The notes beneath the pieces are model-generated. The model saw only the letters and a list, made by a program, of their open reading frames with translations. It made no database searches and was not told the origin of the DNA. This document shows, piece after piece, positions 34,199-46,219 of a stretch of 64,000 bases of DNA. Source of the stretch: Siphonodentalium dalli (Eukaryota; Mollusca; Scaphopoda; Gadilida; Siphonodentaliidae); contig CP136069.1 of assembly GCA_032622095.1 (NCBI GenBank), positions 66,613,319 through 66,677,318 on the forward strand. The letters run 5' to 3'. Made by a program: the position numbers and the translations under genes. Each line of letters opens with the position of its first letter. Position 1 is the first letter of the stretch.

Positions 34199-34954
34199 AT
34201 TAGAATTCTTTGAGCCTTCCAGATGGTGTGGAGGAACCATGTAGATAATCATTATTCAACTTGGTCATATGGTGGTGTCAATGTTGGGGGGGGGGGTGCT
34301 TATTCTGAGTTAACATGTAATTTTAGTACATATGCGAAAGTGGATATTTATATTATGTTTCAATTCAGTTTACGTAGTTACAACCAAAAAGTTACTTCTC
34401 TAATTTAATCCCAGTATTGGTAAAAAATGTCTGGTTTCCCAGATATATTTCCATAAATTCAATTAAGTTCTTTCGAACAACAATTATGTCTTGGGAACAA
34501 ACATCTGTCAATCACACAACCAGTTGAAGAGAAACTTCATTTTCATTGGTCAGTCAACAATGCTGGCATCTTTCCAAACACATGTGGGGCTGCTTTCTTG
34601 AAGAGTGATCAACACCAATAAAGGTTATCGACTAACAACCTAAATATCTAATTAAGCGGCAACCAATTGTTTTACAGTATTCCGTCTATTGACAGCTTAT
34701 GAGTAAATTATACGTAAGTATAGAATGTCTTGCTTACATTAAAAAATACAGGATTAATTTTCCTGATTCTCGTTAGATATTTCTTTCATTCCAACAACAC
34801 ACTGACGTTTCTTGAATAATTTGTTTTGATTTAAATTATTTGGATAATAAAACTCTAATTTATATATATATGCAACATACTGTGTCTTCCTTTCTTCAGG
34901 AACCTACGTCACAAATCACATCTCTAACCCAAAGCGGTTTTGATTTTAAATTTG

Positions 34955-35433
34955 TTTAAAGGTACTCAAACCGATTTAACGCTCCTAAATTGCTATTTCT
35001 TTTGTTTCAGGGGTAAACAATATTTGATTCGGGTCGAGGAACACACCTATCAAAGCACAGAGTGATCAGATATCGATTTTTGAAGTTTGTTATTTCAATT
35101 GTTTGTGGCCCAGAAATTGTTTGTGGCCCAGAAACACGCCATCAAACAGATGGTCTCGGTCAAAATTGCGGATGAAGATGGATAACTCTAAAAACAAGTG
35201 GTAATACGACCAAATTTTGTGAATACTCAAGTGATAATATGGCCATGTTTAGTTGAACAAAATGTTGATAAATAACACGTTTTGGGAAATTTGATACCAT
35301 AGTTGACTGTGGTTAGCATTATTTTGTTGCAATTAATCGATTCTGATAACAAAAACAAATTTTGAAGAAATGTTGATTTTGTAGTATGATTGATGATATG
35401 AGGACCCTCTGATCGGATTGAGTACCTTTAAAA
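34955..35433. mobile_element. Terminal-inverted-repeat element family U, copy 1
   Basis: TTTAAAGGTACTCAAACCGA at the left and GGATTGAGTACCTTTAAA at the right form the terminal repeat. The interior matches 39488-39937 over most of its length (AGTGATCAGATAT, GTCTCGGTCAAAATTGCGG, TGTGGTTAGCATTATTTT). It is unclassified; the AT-rich target leaves the duplication ambiguous. Confidence 0.65.
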
Positions 35434-35657
35434 CATATATGAACGTTTGTCTGATAGGATAAACTATTACACGAGCTGCGGAAATTATCAATGCACATTT
35501 AAAAATCAATATTCATGAAAAAACTCATAGCTGTAACTGAAATTTACAAGGACAATATGTATCCATGTGATTTTTTTTCTGATTTTGAACGTTAAACACA
35601 CCTCAACTATTTAATAGATGTTCATATAATGCATATAATCCCTTTCACTTGTAAGTA

Positions 35658-35870
35658 CAGTAATGCCCTAAATAATCGACTCCTTTAACACCAGCAGAAT
35701 TATGGTAACTTTTCAGGATTTAGTCGGAAATATGGCTTCTTGCCATTCATCGGAAAGCTCTCACTGCGAGCTTTCAAATGAATGGCAACAAGCCATATTT
35801 CTGACTAAATCCTGAAAAGTTACCAATAATTCTGCTGTGGTTAAGGAGTTGATTATTTTGGGCATTACTG
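35658..35870. mobile_element. MITE family A, copy 5
   Basis: CAGTAATGCCCTAAATAA and the inverse end, TA at 35656-35657 and 35871-35872. The centre reads AGCTCTCACTGCGAGCTTTC. Confidence 0.87.
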
Positions 35871-36036
35871 TACAATAACTCCTGCAAGAAATATCTCTCT
35901 GTAGCTCATCCACTGCATGAGTTCCAGATAGCAGCTATCCAATTGTCTGAAGCAACGGTTTATAGATTATACAAGTGACATAGGTTCCTGGCCTGATAAA
36001 TAGCTGTCCACCGCAGGCACCAATTGGAATAAGTTG

Positions 36037-36535
36037 CACCAAGGTTACATGCACATCTGTCAGGGTTTGGCTAGGGGTAGGGGAATGGGACGGGACTCCT
36101 CTAACCACTGTGAAAATCTCAGTCTGTGCAACTATTTCCTTTGACACACCATACAGGCTACATCTCTCATCTAATCATATGGATTCTTATGTATTACATT
36201 GTACCTCCAGATGGGAGGTTATCATTTTTCCTCAATTCTGTTAAAAAACATGGCATCAGCGGCCATCTTGTATTTCACAATTGAATCCATCGGCTCACCC
36301 TGCAGTCCACAATTATTGGTGAAATGTATTGAAAATTTACAGGCATATTTGGGATCACCTCAAGAAGGGAGCTTTTGAATTTGAATGATTTTGAAGAGAT
36401 AATGGCAGCCATAACCATCTTGAAATCCAAAAAGTCGGAACAAAGTTAAATGTACATCTGTCAGGGTTTCTGCTAGGGGTATGGGAATGGGAACCCTCTA
36501 AACCAGTGGGACAATCACAGTCCTCTATGCAACTA
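36037..36535 (+). repeat. Direct repeat pair, about 400 bp apart
   Basis: ACATCTGTCAGGGTTTGGCT with GGGGTAGGGGAATGGGA (36053-36090) recurs with changes at 36451-36490. Between them, 36245-36440 contains the inverse of HINE element 3 monomer words (GCCATCTTG, TTCAATCC). Confidence 0.5.
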
Positions 36536-36699
36536 ACTGGTAATACCTAGTGGTAAATTAAAAGAATCCCCAATTTAAGCCAATTGATCACTTAATCACC
36601 AGCACATTAACTTGTAGATCGTTATTGGCAAATTAATTATGACATGACCAGACAAAATCAAATGCATGCATTGTCGGATTGAGTCTTTGTAGTCACAGA

Positions 36700-36745
36700 G
36701 CTTTCAGATGAATGGCAACAAGTCATATTTCCGACTAAATCCTGA
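36700..36745. mobile_element. MITE family A fragment, truncated at a HINE junction
   Basis: AGCTTTCAGATGAATGGCAA through GACTAAATCCTGA is the inner half of a family A arm. It ends exactly where the HINE 5' end begins (ATGAAAGTGTCAATGACACT), suggesting the HINE inserted into a family A copy; the remainder is not seen downstream. Confidence 0.7.
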
Positions 36746-37487
36746 ATGAAAGTGTCAATGACACTGTAGCTCAACTTGGAAAGGGAATAATTTCATGTGT
36801 TACAGTCAATATAGTGATTAGGAATGTGGAAAGTTGAAAGGCCTAGTTATGCAAAGAGTAAAATCCAAGATGGCCTCTGGCAGCCATGTTTTTTTGCCGA
36901 ATGACCCCAAAAAGACTCGTTCCCATCTACATGTCATTGTTAACATCCATTACAAATTTCATGGTCATCCAACAAAAGATACAACCTGTACCCTGTGTCA
37001 AAGGATTTAGTCATGTAAAGAGTAAAATCCAAGATGGCTGCTGGCAGCCATGTTTTTTGGCCGAATGACCCCAAAATTACTCGTTCCCATCTACATGTCA
37101 ATATTAACATTCATGACAAATTTCATGGTCATCCAACAAAAGATACAACCTGTAGCCCGTGTCAAAGGATTTAGTCATGCAAAGAGTAAAATCCAAGATG
37201 GCTGCTGGCGGCCATGTTTTTTGGCCAAATGACTCGTTCCAATCTGCATGTCAATATTAACATCCATCACAAATTTCACGATGATCTGACCAAAGCTACG
37301 ACCTGTAGCCTGTGCCAAAGGATTTAGTCATGCAAAGAGTAAAATCCAAGATGGCTGCTGGCAGCCATGTTTTTTTGCCGAACGACCCCAAAATGACTCG
37401 TTCCCATCTACATGTCAATATTAACATCCATGACAAACTTCATGATGATCAGTCATGCAAAGAGTAAAATCCAAGATGGCTGCTGGC
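36746..37487 (+). mobile_element. HINE/pearl-like element 3, copy 1 (3' truncated)
   Basis: The 5' end, ATGAAAGTGTCAATGACACT then GTAGCTCAACTTGG, matches that of the copy at 60234. Monomers of about 160 bp start with CAAGATGGC at 36873, 37033, 37196, 37354 and 37474 and include GACTCGTTCCCATCTACATG. The ACGG microsatellite and 3' hairpin are missing. Confidence 0.75.
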
Positions 37488-37514
37488 ACTGTGTAGCACA
37501 GTAAATGCACATAT

Positions 37515-37805
37515 CCGCTAGAATTGTACTTCTACTTTGCACACATGAGTCACCCCTGTCACTTTGACAAACTGGTGACAGTGGTTCTGTTTCTAAGCGC
37601 ATGCGCAGATGCATATTTTGAGAAAAAAAACATTATCATCCGCAAAGGAGCTGAATTCCATTATATAGAAATATTGTGATCAAAGCACACATTAACTAGA
37701 ATTGTACTTCTAATTTGCACTAATGAGTCCCATGTTCACCCCTCTGACTCTAGCAGCCAAATTGGTGACAGGGGTGTGGTGGTCTGTTTCTTCACACGCA
37801 TGAGT
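37515..37805 (+). repeat. Diverged direct duplication
   Basis: CTAGAATTGTACTTCTA with TTTGCAC, ATGAGTC and GGTGACAG words occurs at about 37518-37600 and again at about 37695-37780. Confidence 0.6.
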
Positions 37806-37980
37806 GACTTTTATTGTCTGCATGAGGAGAGAAGAATTTTTTTATAAATAGCATGGCCAGGGAGCCGCAATATAATATTCATACATAATGAAAGTGCAAT
37901 AGACTGTCTCCGAAGTAGCTTGTGACATATTTCACCACACACAAGTTCAGCTAGCATTTATTAGTAGATTGTCGTGTAAA

Positions 37981-38191
37981 CAGTAATGCCCTAAATAATC
38001 GACTCTGTAACCACAGCAGAATTATGGGTAATTTTTCAGGATTTAGTCGGAAATATGGCTTGTTGCCATTCATCGGAAAGCTCTGTGAGAGCTTTCCGAT
38101 GAATGGCAACAAGCCATATATCTGACTAAATCCTGAAAAATTACCCATAATTCTGCTGTGGTTAAGGAGTCGATTATTTAGAGCAATACTG
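37981..38191. mobile_element. MITE family A, copy 6
   Basis: Full palindrome from CAGTAATGCCCTAAATAA to the inverse end; the right flank is TA, the left is AA. Confidence 0.85.
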
Positions 38192-38193
38192 TA

Positions 38194-39210
38194 GTTGTGC
38201 ATGTAGATGTTCCTGGTAAGAGCATTACGCATTACATTGTGGGAACACTGTATAATGTCAGGACCATTTAATGTTCAGGGCATCGGGGTATAAGGGGTTA
38301 ATGCTGCACCATGAAATTAAATTAAATTCAATAATCTGATTTTAATGACGCTGGCTTTTGGGAGGTAAAAACAAAACAAAGTGTGGCTCATATCTATTTA
38401 TACGAGATAGGAGGATGTACATGAATATAAATACATAAAATGTACTGTAAAAATATGACACAACAATGTTGTAAATAGTTCTCTAATTATGCTCAAATCT
38501 AATACTAAAATTTGTGTAGGTTATTAAGGCATGTTGGAATGTACAGTCGTGAGGTTTTAATATTATCACACAATCTTCAATGAAATTGTCAAAATCAACA
38601 CATGTCTGCATCCTTAGTACCATGTGACATCAAGATGCAAACTGGATACTAAACACCTTTCACAAAATGAATGACGACAGGTAATTATTACGAATAGCTA
38701 TTTGTAGTTGTAATTTTTTCGTACGGTCCAAAAACCTTTTCGCAGAGTTTGTTTATGCAACAATTGTGCTTGTCACTCGCAGTAAGGGGATTAGGGTTCT
38801 TCGTGTCGTGATTATTTTGTACTTAATGATGCTGTTATCAGGTCATAGCTTGGTGCCACGTGTTTCGCAAGATTCTCATATATCACGAATGTTAACGAAT
38901 GATTTGATTGCCACTAATAGACAAATATTAAGGCCAAATGGCGAACACAATTTAGGGACATAATATCAGAGGCGTCTCCCACATTGAGGAGAAAACATCG
39001 CAAACTTATTACTATGGTGTAATTGTGAGTTTTGTTGATAATCCAAAACCGTAATGATAACAATGGATACCGAAAAATGACAATGCATAGAAAGAACACA
39101 AATTCTAGTGACGTAGTACCCTATTTGTAATAGTTATCTGTCTTTCATTAGGCGAAAGGTGTTTATTCTAAAAAACAACAATTTTCCCACTAGGCAACAG
39201 CAATTTAATA
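38194..39210. other. Unassigned intervening sequence
   Basis: No gene or repeat recognised. Confidence 0.4.
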
Positions 39211-39358
39211 CAGTGATGTCCTAAATAATCGACCCCTAAACCACAGCAGAATTATGGGAAAAAATTTCAGGATTTAGTCGGCATATTTCTGCTAAATCAT
39301 GAAAAATTTCCCATAATTCTGCTGTTGTTAAAGGGTCATATTCTTTGGGCATTTACTG
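39211..39358. mobile_element. MITE family A, copy 7 (internally deleted)
   Basis: Both ends are kept (CAGTGATGTCCTAAATAA and GGGCATTTACTG, TA outside) but the central palindrome is reduced to about 148 bp. Changes are present in both arms (GGGAAAAAATTTCAGG). Confidence 0.8.
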
Positions 39359-39487
39359 TAGCGTGTCTTACGAACCAATCCTATTTTTTCTCCATATCTA
39401 AAAAAAAATAATTATTGATTTGTTTATGATCATGTTGACCAAAATATGAAGCATGTGATACAGTGATTATTTGGGAATTTTTGTGTG

Positions 39488-39937
39488 ATTAAAGATGCAT
39501 AATCCGAATTAATGCTCCCAAATTATAATTTCTTTCGCTTTGGGGGTAAAAAATATTTGATTAGCATCGAGGAACCCACCCATCAAAGCTCAGAGTGATC
39601 AGATATTGATTTTTTTTAATTGATATTTCTCGACGTGTGTGATTATTGGTGACCTGGTAAATAATCATCAAGGCGACGGTCTCGGACAAAATTGCGGCTG
39701 AAGATGCATAACTCTAAAATCAAGTGGCTTTGGTGTTAAGATGTATTGAAAATCCGGCCATAATTCGTTGAACAAAATGTTGATAACAGGTTTGGGCAAT
39801 TTTATACTATAGTTGATTGTGGTTAGCATTATTTTTGGGCAATAAATCGATTCTGATAACTGAAGGGGCATTTCAAAAAAATTTGTTGTTGGAATCTCAC
39901 GATATGGGTACCATCGGATCGGATTGATTACCTTTAA
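39488..39937. mobile_element. Element family U, copy 2
   Basis: Diverged copy of 34955-35433, with ATTAAAGATGCATAATCCGA on the left and GGATTGATTACCTTTAAA on the right. It shares the interior blocks GAGTGATCAGATAT, GGTCTCGGACAAAATTGCGG and GTGGTTAGCATTATTTTT. Confidence 0.65.
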
Positions 39938-40025
39938 AATTTTATTATTCAACCACAGGGATGTTTTCATGTACAGATTTCAATGCTTTCAAATTCAAGG
40001 CCAATCAATGGCACTTCGCAACATA

Positions 40026-40102
40026 CAGTAATGCTCTAAGTAATCGACTTAACCACAGCAGAATTATGGGTAACTTTTCAGGATTTAGTAGGAAATATGG
40101 CT
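40026..40102. mobile_element. MITE family A, half copy
   Basis: Left arm only, CAGTAATGCTCTAAGTAA to GGAAATATGGCT, then unrelated sequence. TA precedes it. Confidence 0.8.
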
Positions 40103-40437
40103 AATTTGACTTCAAGGCCACCAATGAATAAACTTTTTGGCCAAATATGTTCAAGGTTATATATTCAACAATCGCCTATCAAATTATCATCAGATCTCCA
40201 TGAAACGCTTAATCAGCATTTGCTGGCCTGTGTATGAATAACAATTTATGTGAAGTCAGGCATGGTCACTTATCAAAACAATGGTGATTAGCTCTGTTAG
40301 GATGGTGTACTTTCTTAATCAAGTGACAACACTTTACTGCTTTGATATATACGCGGCCGACTAGACCGATTTAAGTTTTTGCGGTTCCCATTCGTGCCCA
40401 AGTCCATTGCTCAACTTGCAATTTTTCAGTTATTCTA

Positions 40438-40528
40438 GTGCGTGCTTCTTTATATTTTTGTGCGTGTTTCTTTATATTTTTGTGTGTGCTTCTTTATATT
40501 TTTGTGCGTGTTTCTTTATATTTTTGTT
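40438..40528 (+). repeat. 23-bp tandem repeat, about 4 units
   Basis: Unit close to TGCGTGTTTCTTTATATTTT with single-base changes. Confidence 0.9.
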
Positions 40529-40529
40529 T

Positions 40530-41816
40530 TAGTTCTGTTTTCTTGATGATCCCACATTAAAATACTTACTTGTTTAATAATAACCACATGGTGGTTTGTG
40601 CGACAAAATACACCTAACTAGAATGCACTCAGAGAGATGCCAACGTGCGTAAAAATGTAATAAACAATAATTTTAAAAATAATTTCACTGTATTTTACTT
40701 AATTTATTTAATTTAATTTAATGTTAGCAAAAAAAGACAATTACCATTTCTCATTTCATCACTGATAAAAGGCAAATTACTATATTAATCATTTAAGTAA
40801 TTAAAACCAATTCCATGTTGCCGAAAGGATGAGACTTTAATATCGATTACATTTTTTTCAGCGGCATATTTTCATTTTCCGATAGTCAAAGTTGACCAAA
40901 AGAGCAATTATAAGAAATAATTAATACTATTTGTGTAAATATTGATAGCAGCCAATATGCAACAATAAATATCAATAATTAATCAATAACGATCATTTTA
41001 TGTAATAATAAACTCTTCAAACGGTGTTTGTGTCAACAAATGCGTTTTGTTTTGTGTTACGTCATTCGTCGTATTTGACCCGGAACTCGGCTGAAGGTTA
41101 GGTTATTCAGCCTATTGCGTCGAATTACGAAATCGCGTTTTGAATGTCTCTATTTCCCCGCACGATAAAAAGAGGTCTTCGCACGAACCAAAAATGATAA
41201 AACTTCCCAATTATAAGTAAAAATACCCAAATGAAGGAGTCTATATATGTAGGTCCCGGAGGAGTCTATAGACTCTTTGATGTAGAGTTCTGATGGAGAA
41301 CATGTAGGTCGATCTATTTTTGTCATAACTCCGACGTATTTTGACCTGGGAGAAAAATCGAAATCGAGGCTCACTACGAGCATGCCAGTTTTAAATATAG
41401 AAACAGGGAATCCCGACAAATGGCGATATCGGCGACAAACAAATAATCGAAAACAACACATAAAATAAACATAGCAAAAACGCGACACAGTAAAAATGTC
41501 AGAACATCACGAGGTTTTACGTCGTTTTTGGTGACGTCATGGAGTGAAACGGAGTAGGGTGACACCAACCTACGAATCTGTCTGATCGCCATACTGTTGC
41601 GGGAGCGCACGTAATAATATTCGCTTTTGAATTTTTCCCGGTATCAAAATAGGTTGATAAATACCTGAACAGAAAACAGAGACGCATTGAAGTTTCAAAC
41701 CCAATGTATGGGGCCCATATAAAAATGGTGCCATTTGCATTCATTGGAATTCTGGAATCGGAAACTGAGTCTGAATGTCTGGAAAAGGTATATTGCGTTA
41801 TCTTAATTCAAAACTA
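40530..41816. other. Unassigned region with minor ORFs
   Basis: Minus-strand ORFs of 112 aa (41150-41488) and 78 aa (41374-41610) overlap in different frames. They show no domain, no conserved neighbour and no splice context that I can confirm, so no gene is called. Confidence 0.4.
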
Positions 41817-42051
41817 TTAAAACCCTTTCATGACGGGAGCTGCGCTGGTGCAGCATTAAATATCTTCTGCCAATGCATTATCTTATATATGCGAGTTTCC
41901 CATAGGGAGCCTCACATATATAAGAGAATGCACTGGCACAAAAGGTCAAGGCAAATATCGTTATGCCAATGTATTCTCTTGTATATGCGAAGCTCCCTAT
42001 GGGAGACTCGCAAATATAAGAGAATACATTGGCACAGGGTTTTCATAAAAC
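41817..42051. mobile_element. piggyBac-like MITE family C, copy 2
   Basis: TTAA then AACCCTTTCATGACGGGAGC and GCGCTGGTGCAGCATTAAA, followed by two hairpins of the AATGCATTCTCTTATATA module with inner stems TTCCC/GGGAG. The right end is eroded (GGTTTTCATAAAAC). Confidence 0.72.
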
Positions 42052-42283
42052 ACTGCTTTCTCTTCGTCTTAATCATCAAAATTAAGTAGTACAATAACCG
42101 ATTCAGAGCAAAGGCAGTTCTAGATCATCTACAGGTGCAATTGTTAAGAGACCACTGATTAAAACATATGAACAGGTACCATAAAACGATCTCAAATTTA
42201 TCGAAAATATAAGAAACAAAACATGTGTTTTCAGCACCATATCGATGAAATTGTTCCAATTCTTACACATAGGTCTGTTTTAA

Positions 42284-42687
42284 CTCTTTCAATGCCAGGG
42301 GCCGATCTCATCGGCCCTAATTTACGGTCTGTAAAATCGGCCCTAATAAAATTTTTTTTTTTTTTTTTTTAGATTTTTTTGGGTTGAATTTGTTTTGGGT
42401 ATGTTTAAGCATGCTATAGCAAATTTAAAAACAAACTGGATAAAACCTTAGGGGCATGTTATAACTCAAAACTATCACCAAGTATTCATAGTAATAATTT
42501 TGATGCCCATGAAAAACGTAAGATTCCCTGGCACTAAACCTACAAAATAAGTCTGTTAAAGAATATAAGAATTGTAAAAAATAATAACAAATGATGAAAA
42601 ATTGTTAGGCCAATGCATTCTCTTATATATGCGAGGCGACCTAAGAGAATGCATTGGCACAGGGTATCAGACCTGGCACTCAAAGGG
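42284..42687. mobile_element. piggyBac-like MITE family G
   Basis: TTAA at 42280-42283 and 42688-42691; ends CTCTTTCAATGCCAGG and the inverse of CCTTTGAGTGCCAGG. The interior is AT-rich with a T18 run, and one shortened hairpin module (GCCAATGCATTCTCTTATAT to AAGAGAATGCATTGGC) sits near the right end. Confidence 0.75.
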
Positions 42688-43026
42688 TTAAGATACCTCT
42701 TACCAAATTATGTATACATAATTTTGGGATTCAAATGAGCGATGTTCGTTTAAAGTATTATGCAATATATATGTATTTTAATGTGTTATACACCTAATGG
42801 TTTTTCTTTAAACTTGAGAAAAATAATTGTACATTTTTTAAACAGCATCGGTTTGGCCTACCAACATCATACCAAATCAGCAGGATCTGCCCAACATCAT
42901 AGCAAATTTGCAGGACCACATAATATAACTAGGTGTGTTTAGTATACTCAACACTCCAAGCATGGACATGAATATAATTATTGAATAATACACAATAGGC
43001 ATTTTAAGTTTAGATGGACCTACACA

Positions 43027-43280
43027 GAAGCCTTGAAATAGCGTGCCTGTCATGTGCAGAATGAGGTCCCCAGAGGGTGAATTTAGTGATGCTACCCTGC
43101 ATAGCAGGCTAGCATCACCAAATTCACCCCCTGGAGACCTCATTCTGCTTACACCTCAGCAGAATGAGGTTCCCAGAGGGTGAATTTGGTGATGCTAGCC
43201 CGCTATGCGGGGTAGCATCACTAAATTCACCCTCTGGGAACCTCATTCTGCAAATGACAGACACACTATTTCAAGGCTTG
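43027..43280. mobile_element. hAT-like MITE family B, copy 4 (spacer-deleted)
   Basis: A 254-bp element in which the two AATGAGGTCCCCAGAGGGTG palindromes are nearly adjacent. Ends GAAGCCTTGAAATAG and CTATTTCAAGGCTTG; perfect 8-bp duplication CCTACACA (43019-43026, 43281-43288). Confidence 0.88.
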
Positions 43281-43380
43281 CCTACACAGAAAACTACTTA
43301 ATTGTTAAGCTGGTGCACCACCTGAAGGAATCTATGCTATCTGAAAACCACATCATGCATAATATGCATATGCAGGACAG

Positions 43381-43835
43381 CAGGCCTGAGTTTAGTGTGT
43401 CATTTGCAGAATGAGGTCCCCAGAGGGTGACTTTAGTGACACTATCCTGCATAGCGGGCTAGCATCACTAAATTCACCCTCTGGGGACCTCATTCTGCTC
43501 AGGCCTCGTCTTCTCTGGAAGTTTCTTTATTATCAAATTTCTATAGACACTTCTTCACATAGATTCTATTTCTTGTTTAGTTTAATTTCTCAATATCCCC
43601 AAATTGACAGACAACACATTGCATAATCAAGTTTCCCAATGGGTGTACATCACAATATTCACCATTTGGGAACTTCAATCTGAGTCTATGTCTCCCATAG
43701 CAGATGAGGCCATGCAGAATGAGGTTCCCAGAGGGTGAATTTGGTGATGCTAGCCCACCATGTGGGACAGCGTCACTAAATTCACACTCTGGGGACCTCA
43801 TTCTGCAAATGACAGGCACACTATATCCAGGCTTG
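43381..43835. mobile_element. hAT-like MITE family B, copy 5
   Basis: Ends CAGGCCTGAGTTTAGTGTG and the inverse of CAAGCCTGGATATAGTGTG; two palindromes with the complete spacer. Flanking 8-mers agree only in the first five bases (CAGGA). Confidence 0.8.
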
Positions 43836-44797
43836 CAGGAGATACGGTGACCCGATATGTGAATTTTGTAAATTGTGTTACACGTCTAATCAGGCTTAAC
43901 CGACATTGGTATGTGTTATGAATAATTTCTATTGTATTTGCACACTCAATGAATGCTGCGTATTAGAGAGGTCAGGAGTAAGGCCATTATTAAGGGGTTT
44001 CCACACAGGGACCAGTCTAGATAATTCAAATTGGGAGAAGTCACTTCACCATATCAGGTGGTTGGACAGTGATCGAATCAACAGGAATGTCACTGGATCA
44101 GCTATGAACTAAGATGGAAGATCAAGTGGGTTGGCGACTTAATGGCACCTTACAACAACGCATGCCAGAAAATCACATAGCATTAATACATGATACCATT
44201 GGAAGGCTGTCTGACAGCAGATCTTGGTTAAATAACAAATTAATATAAAAATCACAACAAGAAAAGAGATCACAGTAAAAGCAAAAATATACAGCATACA
44301 TTAAAGCCATATGGCGGTTTGAGCTCCAAAATACACATAGTATTATTCATTTTTTAATTTTTCTCAGTATTGAAATAGTTCGATAAATATACAACTGTGA
44401 ATACGGTGTTTGTGTCCCAAACACAAAACAGCCATTTGCACGACATGGAACAGAAAAGAGCGTTCTGTGGTAGTCTATTCACGATATGGTAGCAATAAAG
44501 TGCGTTTGTCTGACTTCTGACGAAAAGTTGAAAATGGCTGAAAAATGGCTGTGACTTTGGCAAGTGTTTTTCACAGCATATGAAGCTGGTATATCAATAG
44601 TTCATTTATTTATCGACATATCGTATCTGTCACTCCAAATTATGTAGAAAAAAATTTGGAGGTTCAAATGAGTCATGTCTGTTTAACATATGTTAATGTT
44701 GTAGAATGATGGCAACATAGTGTGACATTGACAGCTGGGAGGGTCCAAGCAATTTATGTCACATGAACATCAACTACAATTACGTATATGTTGTGCC
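43836..44797. other. Unassigned intervening sequence
   Basis: No gene or repeat recognised apart from short AT-rich words. Confidence 0.4.
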
Positions 44798-44805
44798 GAC
44801 AGTCC

Positions 44806-45975
44806 CACAGGTATTTGGCCAAAAAAATTTTTTTTTTAAATTAATCAAAATATATAAAGGTAAGTATCAAGGCTGATAGTGAAAATAGGAGGTCAAAAAT
44901 CATCCTCACAAAAAGCTAATTTTTTTATCAAATTGATCTGGAATTCTAACATTATGTGACCAAGTAATCATATTTTTGGTTAAAGTTTAGCTTTCCGTCG
45001 TACTTTAAACAAGTGAGCATAGAAAATCATTCGAAGTTGTCAATGAAATTTATTTTTTGGTACCCGAAACGTCTGTCCAATGAAAAATAAAAAAATCAAA
45101 TAATCCAACCCCTAAATCTATACTATTATCATCAAACTAAATAGCCTTATTGTCAAACAGACGTTGTTTCATGAAGTACAGCTAACTTGGGGGTGGTACT
45201 CAACATACATCGAGTTTAATAACGATTTAGGTCCTTTTTTTCGTCAGTTTTACAGATTTCTTTTCGCGGGAGGCCATTTTGCAAAACTGAAAGCGAAACT
45301 AACTTGAACTTTATTAAATTAATTTAATATCTCTCTTTTAATTGATATCCGGCATTCTTAATGACAAAATTCATGCGGTGGATATATAATACCCACTAGA
45401 TAAGGAATTAGATAAAACATTTTTTTTTATCGATGTAAAATTATTTTATTTTGGAGTCATTTACTGTAGCGTTTCTCGAGTTTGTTTCGCACTTTAGAAA
45501 TGGCCTCCCGCGAAAAGAAATCTGTAAAACTGACGGAAAAAAAATACAAAAATCATTATTAAACTCGATGTATGTTGAGTACCACACCCAAATTAGCTGT
45601 CCTTCGTGAAACAACGTCTGTTTGACAATAGGGCTATTTAGTTTGATGATTAGAGTATAGATTTCGGTGATTTAGGGATTGGATTGTTTATTTTTTAATT
45701 TTTCATTGGACGGACGTTTCGGGTACCAACCAAATAAATTTGATTTATCAACTTTAAATGTTTTTCTATGTTCACTAATCTCAAATACGACGGCGAACCA
45801 AACTTTTTTTTAAACTATGATTATTTGGTCACATAGTGCTGCAATTACAGATCAATAAAAAATAAAATGTTGCTTTTGTAGAGAAAAATGCTGACCTCTA
45901 TCAAAAATGAGATAGATACCTTTCCGAGATGTTTATTAAATAAAAAAATAAATTATTTTGTGCCAAATACCTGTG
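44806..45975. mobile_element. Foldback element with about 480-bp arms (family T)
   Basis: The left arm 44806-45290 and right arm about 45480-45975 are inverted copies; ends CACAGGTATTTGGCC and the inverse of CACAGGTATTTGGCAC. A perfect 8-bp duplication GACAGTCC flanks it (44798-44805 and 45976-45983). Arm words include CGTCTGTTTGACAATA and GCGGGAGGCCATTT. The long arms with 8-bp duplication suggest a hAT-type foldback; there is no coding region. Confidence 0.82.
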
Positions 45976-46014
45976 GACAGTCCTGGTAATTCTTAACAAT
46001 TTGACAGTAATTCC

Positions 46015-46217
46015 CTAAATAATTGACTCCTTAACCACAGCAGAATTATGGGTAACTTTTCAGGATTTAGTTGGACATATGGATTGTTGCCATTCATCGG
46101 AAAGTTCTCACTGAGAGCTTTCCGATGAATGGCAACAAGCCATACTTCAAACTAAATCCTGAAAAGTTACCCATAATTCTGCTGTGGTTAAGGAGTCAAT
46201 TATTTAGGGCATTACTG
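46015..46217. mobile_element. MITE family A, copy 8
   Basis: CAGTAATTCCCTAAATAA to the inverse end; the right flank is TA, the left is GA. Arms are almost full length. Confidence 0.85.
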
Positions 46218-46219
46218 TA

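Noticed and set aside
41150-41488. 112-aa minus-strand ORF with hydrophobic stretch
   Set aside because: No upstream stop or splice evidence, no domain, and an overlapping ORF in another frame; AT-rich sequence yields such ORFs by chance.
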